Source of the DNA: JBKEAJ01 sp047972135
GTDB taxonomy: Bacteria; Bacteroidota; Bacteroidia; Bacteroidales; Prolixibacteraceae
Length of the DNA stretch: 16,731 bases
Direction: 5' to 3'
Assembly (NCBI GenBank): GCA_047972135.1
Contig: JBKEAJ010000011.1
Coordinates: forward strand, 1 to 16,731
Below are positions 14,728 to 16,731 of this stretch, piece after piece (within the stretch, counting starts at the first letter, position 1; each line of letters begins with the position of its first letter). A program made the translations under genes and the position numbers. Below the pieces are notes generated by a model. The model worked only from the letters and a program-made list of their open reading frames with translations. It made no database searches and was not told the DNA's origin.

Positions 14728-15912
14728 ATGGAACGATTAATAAAATTATCAGTAAAGAAAGCAAGTACAGTAAGTACTCATTTTCAGCGTTATCTATATG
14801 CCGATATTGACTGGGAGCAAGCATTATCATTAATACTCGGACATAGAGGGACAGGAAAAACTACAATATTGTTGCAACGCATACAGCAGCTGAAGAAAAA
14901 TGCTATATACCTCAGCCTTGACGATGTGTATTTTGAAGCAAACAGACTTGTCGAACTTATAGATGCACTATACGAAAAAGGATATAGACACTTCATGCTC
15001 GACGAGGTTCATAGATATAAATACTGGTCGAAAGATATTAAGAATGCTTTTGACAACTATTCTGACATTAAAATTGCTGCGACCGGATCTTCCATTCTGG
15101 AACTAAACAAAGGACAGTCCGACCTCTCTAGACGTGCTGCTAGGTACAGTCTATGGGGACTGTCGCTTCGTGAATTTATAGAATTTGAATACAAGCAAAT
15201 ATTTGACAATCTGACATTAGAGAATATTCTTGAGCATCACCAAGAAATATCATCGGATATTACAGACCTTATAGATATCGAAAAAGTATTAAGAGAATAC
15301 CTGCGCTTTGGATACTACCCCTTCTTCAATGAAAGCATAAAACTTTATGCCCAAAGGCTACAAGAAACAACAAATCTCGTCTTAGATATTGATGTTGCTC
15401 CATTTATTGAACTGTCTCACACAACAGTGCGAAACATGAAGAAACTCTTTTATGTGATAAGCCAAACCGTTCCATTCACTCCGAATATATCAAAAATTGC
15501 TGAGAAAATAAACGCACCTAGAAACACTGTACTTAAAATCCTCGACATACTGGAACATGCACGAATATTGAGTTTACTACGACAAAACACCAAAGGAATA
15601 AGTTATTTACAAAAACCCGAGAAAATCTATCTGCAAAACACCAACCTTGCATATATCCTGTCGGACGACAAACCTAACATTGGCAACCTACGAGAGACTT
15701 TCTTCTTGAGCCAACTGAAAGCAAAACATGAGGTAACAGCCTCCAAATTTAGCGATTTTATGCTTGATAATACCTATACTTTTGAAATTGGAGGAGCATC
15801 AAAAACATCTCAACAAATTAAAGGCATACCAAACTCATTTATTGCAGCAGACGGAATAAAAAACGGCTCAGGAAACAAAATACCTCTGTGGATGTTTGGC
15901 TTCTTATACTAA
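14728..15912 (+). CDS. AAA ATPase with DUF4143 domain
   Basis: This 394-residue protein has an N-terminal AAA ATPase domain with Walker A GHRGTGKTT (38-46), Walker B FMLDE (89-93) followed by the family-typical VHRYKYW, and ATGSS as the sensor strand. A winged-helix-like segment follows (around KIAEKINAPRNTVLKILDIL), then a C-terminal DUF4143 region with TFEIGGASKTSQQIKG, which in relatives resembles a PD-(D/E)XK nuclease fold. The ending IPLWMFGFLY matches full-length relatives, so the gene looks complete. Members are very numerous in Bacteroidota and of unknown biological role; proposals include mobile-element or toxin-like functions, none certain. It has its own promoter and lies between the mdh terminator and the transposon-like element, as expected for an accessory gene. 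Confidence 0.9.
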   Translation: MERLIKLSVKKASTVSTHFQRYLYADIDWEQALSLILGHRGTGKTTILLQRIQQLKKNAIYLSLDDVYFEANRLVELIDALYEKGYRHFMLDEVHRYKYWSKDIKNAFDNYSDIKIAATGSSILELNKGQSDLSRRAARYSLWGLSLREFIEFEYKQIFDNLTLENILEHHQEISSDITDLIDIEKVLREYLRFGYYPFFNESIKLYAQRLQETTNLVLDIDVAPFIELSHTTVRNMKKLFYVISQTVPFTPNISKIAEKINAPRNTVLKILDILEHARILSLLRQNTKGISYLQKPEKIYLQNTNLAYILSDDKPNIGNLRETFFLSQLKAKHEVTASKFSDFMLDNTYTFEIGGASKTSQQIKGIPNSFIAADGIKNGSGNKIPLWMFGFLY

Positions 15913-15984
15913 GTTTGAACCTCTAACTACTAAGGTCTTGCTGCACCTCTCCTCGACAAATGGTTGGGATTTGAATATCACCTC
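15913..15984. other. Short spacer between the ATPase gene and the repeat element
   Basis: No gene is supported. The minus strand is open from about 16137 down to 15904, but this frame runs straight through the inverted repeat and heptamer array. Part of its translation (AYSLKRTAYSI) is simply the heptamer repeat read in frame, and the same peptide string recurs at 7405-7447. It should not be annotated as a protein without other evidence. Confidence 0.5.
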
Positions 15985-16002
15985 CAGGGCAAACGCATCT
16001 AA
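15985..16002 (+). repeat. Left 18-bp inverted repeat
   Basis: This is an exact reverse complement of 16551-16568. The match ends abruptly on both sides, with one or two scattered matches beyond. Confidence 0.8.
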
Positions 16003-16034
16003 ATTATTTACGGCTCTATAACGAATGAAGCGGC

Positions 16035-16140
16035 GTTTAAGGTTTAAAATGCTGTATGCCGTACGCTTTAGGCTATAAGCGAACAGCCTTGTTGAATCGT
16101 TGAACCGTTTAATGTTTAATTGTTTAGGGTTTGATGTTTA
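16035..16140 (+). repeat. Quasi-periodic 7-8-bp array (GTTTAA / GCNNTA units)
   Basis: Units beginning with G recur at 16035, 16042, 16051, 16058, 16065, 16072, 16079, 16086, 16091, 16099, 16107, 16114, 16122, 16129 and 16136, nearly all 7 or 8 nt apart. The first and last units read GTTTAA, GTTGAA or GTTTAG; the middle ones read GCTGTA, GCCGTA, GCTTTA and GCTATA. The middle block coincides with copy 2 of the 43-bp dispersed repeat. Similar units are at 16218-16245 and, inverted, at 190-237. Confidence 0.6.
16046..16088. repeat. 43-bp dispersed repeat, copy 2
   Basis: This copy is 40/43 identical to 7405-7447 in the same orientation. It forms the GCNNTA block of the surrounding heptamer array. 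Confidence 0.8.
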
Positions 16141-16423
16141 GGGACGTAATCCCGATATCTTCGCAGCAAGGGGATGTAAAAAAAATAATAGGGGCGATAG
16201 CCCTGATATAGATGCAGGTTTAATTGTTCAATTGTTCGGGGTTTAGTCCGTAGGACTTAGAGCTTAATAGAAAAGATGTAAGCAAGAAGATACCAACATT
16301 CCCCGTTAGGGGATAGATGTCCATTGACATTTATGCGAAGTAATGTATCACCTACGGCGAATAGGGCAATATCTCGTAGCAAGGCTTTCTATTGAGCTCA
16401 ATTCCCTACGGGAAAATATTGAG
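16141..16423. repeat. Cluster of mini-hairpins with GTA-like loops
   Basis: At least five short inverted repeats with tiny loops occur in under 300 bases: GGGA-CGTAA-TCCC (16141-16153), GGGC-GATA-GCCC (16192-16203), AGTCC-GTA-GGACT (16245-16257), TCCCC-GTTA-GGGGA (16300-16313) and TCCC-TAC-GGGA (16403-16413, loop GTA on the minus strand). The last is enclosed by CTCAAT/ATTGAG (16397-16402 and 16418-16423). The stems differ while the loops stay similar. A 12-bp palindrome ATTGAGCTCAAT is at 16391-16402. None has a U-tract. Confidence 0.6.
16218..16245 (+). repeat. Second short GTTYAATT array
   Basis: GTTTAA, GTTCAA, GTTCGG and GTTTAG start at 16218, 16226, 16234 and 16241, in steps of 8, 8 and 7. 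The array leads directly into the AGTCC-GTA-GGACT hairpin, as the first array leads into GGGA-CGTAA-TCCC. Confidence 0.55.
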
Positions 16424-16488
16424 GGGAAAAGAATAAGCTAACATATAGATAGTTTCAGCCCAAGCAAATAGTAGAATATTCGGGCTAA

Positions 16489-16554
16489 AGTTCTTTTAAG
16501 AGGATAGATGCAGGACGGGACAATGAGCATCTACTAAAGATACTGAGAAATTAG
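16489..16554 (+). pseudogene. Possible C-terminal remnant of a transposase
   Basis: A 21-codon frame between a TAA (16486-16488) and a TAG (16552-16554) reads SSFKRIDAGRDNEHLLKILRN. Its stop lies inside the right terminal inverted repeat, a common layout for insertion sequences whose gene runs to the element end. The fragment is too short to assign to a family, and chance cannot be ruled out. Confidence 0.25.
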
Positions 16555-16568
16555 ATGCGTTTGCCCTG
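16551..16568 (-). repeat. Right 18-bp inverted repeat
   Basis: TTAGATGCGTTTGCCCTG is the exact reverse complement of 15985-16002. It directly abuts the point at which M64 peptidase similarity starts on the right. Confidence 0.8.
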
Positions 16569-16570
16569 CA

Positions 16571-16731
16571 CAAAGCTCAAACTACCTGACGACAAGTTCA
16601 ATGTTTGATTTACACAATGCCATTGCCAACGTTGACTACGACTATATTATAGTATTTGTAAACACAGAGCGCTATGGAGGGGCAGGGTTTTATAATACAT
16701 ATGCAATCACCTCCACACGTAACGCCAACTC
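16571..16731 (+). pseudogene. 5'-truncated M64 (IgA-type) metallopeptidase, runs off the right edge
   Basis: The frame reads QSSNYLTTSSMF, then DLHNAIANVDYDYIIVFVNT, then ERYGGAGFYNTYAITSTRNAN up to the window end. YD.IIV.VNT..YGG.G.YN.YA.TS is characteristic of peptidase family M64, and in that family it lies just before the zinc motif HE..H....L..EY, which would fall beyond this window. Full-length members have a signal peptide and an N-terminal domain before this point. Here the frame is closed by a TGA at 16544, and family-like sequence begins only after the 18-bp repeat ending at 16568. The 5' part therefore appears to have been lost at the element boundary. The ATG at 16601 could be mistaken for a start. 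The 3' state of the gene cannot be seen. Confidence 0.62.

Larger units (their letters stand above)
15985..16568. mobile_element. 584-bp MITE-like element with 18-bp terminal inverted repeats
   Basis: CAGGGCAAACGCATCTAA at 15985-16002 is matched by its exact reverse complement at 16551-16568, both pointing inward. Between them is no intact transposase; the interior holds short repeats and mini-hairpins. Just inside the right end a short frame (16489-16554) ends ...NEHLLKILRN-stop, its TAG lying within the repeat, as would fit the very end of a transposase gene. To the right, similarity to an M64 peptidase begins almost at once. No target-site duplication is visible. The best reading is a remnant or non-autonomous derivative of an insertion sequence; two independent insertions are an alternative. 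Confidence 0.55.

Noticed and set aside
15904..16137. Minus-strand open frame across the inverted repeat and heptamer array
   Set aside because: Its composition is dictated by the repeats and no protein family is recognisable; more likely spurious than a gene.
16035..16140. CRISPR array
   Set aside because: Units are 7-8 bp with no spacers and no cas genes nearby; these are degenerate tandem repeats.
16457..16486. AGCCC...GGGCT inverted repeat around GAATATTC as a terminator or tRNA-like fold
   Set aside because: Only 5 bp of outer stem with a long AT-rich loop and no U-tract or cloverleaf; noted only as part of the repeat-rich interior.

Overview
The window looks like chromosomal DNA from a member of the Bacteroidota, most likely the Bacteroidales. 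The evidence is: protein families typical of that group (PadR+PspC pair, DUF4369/TlpA-like lipoprotein, flavodoxin+DUF2023 pair, M64 peptidase, AAA+DUF4143 ATPase); promoters of the form TTG-N20/21-TAnnTTTG upstream of several genes; almost no Shine-Dalgarno sequences; and an AT-rich composition. I cannot name a genus. No rRNA, tRNA or CRISPR array was seen.

Layout. 1-377: repeat-rich non-coding DNA ending in a promoter. 378-2737: padR plus a three-PspC-domain membrane protein, probably one transcript. 2933-4723: a ClC anion channel/transporter with two CBS domains, overlapping tail to tail with a minus-strand operon (7350 down to 4717) of rbfA, a LolC/LolE-like permease and an exported M19 dipeptidase. 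7638-8492: flavodoxin with a DUF2023 protein 3 bases behind it. 8705-11298: galactokinase of the long 'GGNHTDH' type with a sugar MFS permease, closed by a strong terminator. 11399-12526 (minus): a thioredoxin-fold lipoprotein that has lost its CxxC. 12648-14610: ribF, then LDH-like malate dehydrogenase with its own promoter and terminator. 14728-15912: AAA+DUF4143 ATPase. 15913-16600: repeat-dense DNA that appears to be a short transposon-like element with 18-bp inverted ends. From about 16571 to the right edge: part of an M64 peptidase gene whose 5' end is missing at the element boundary.

How the genes fit together. Most are housekeeping or nutrient genes: ribosome maturation (RbfA), flavin cofactors (RibF makes FMN/FAD, flavodoxin uses FMN), galactose uptake and phosphorylation, malate oxidation, envelope stress and ion homeostasis (PspC, ClC), and envelope lipoprotein or peptide handling. 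I found no recognisable defence or biosynthetic system. The most unusual DNA is at the two ends and in the rbfA-fldA gap. It contains quasi-periodic 7-8-bp arrays (GTTTAA/GCNNTA-like units), a 43-bp dispersed repeat, a series of tiny hairpins with GTA-like loops, and the element that appears to have truncated the M64 gene.
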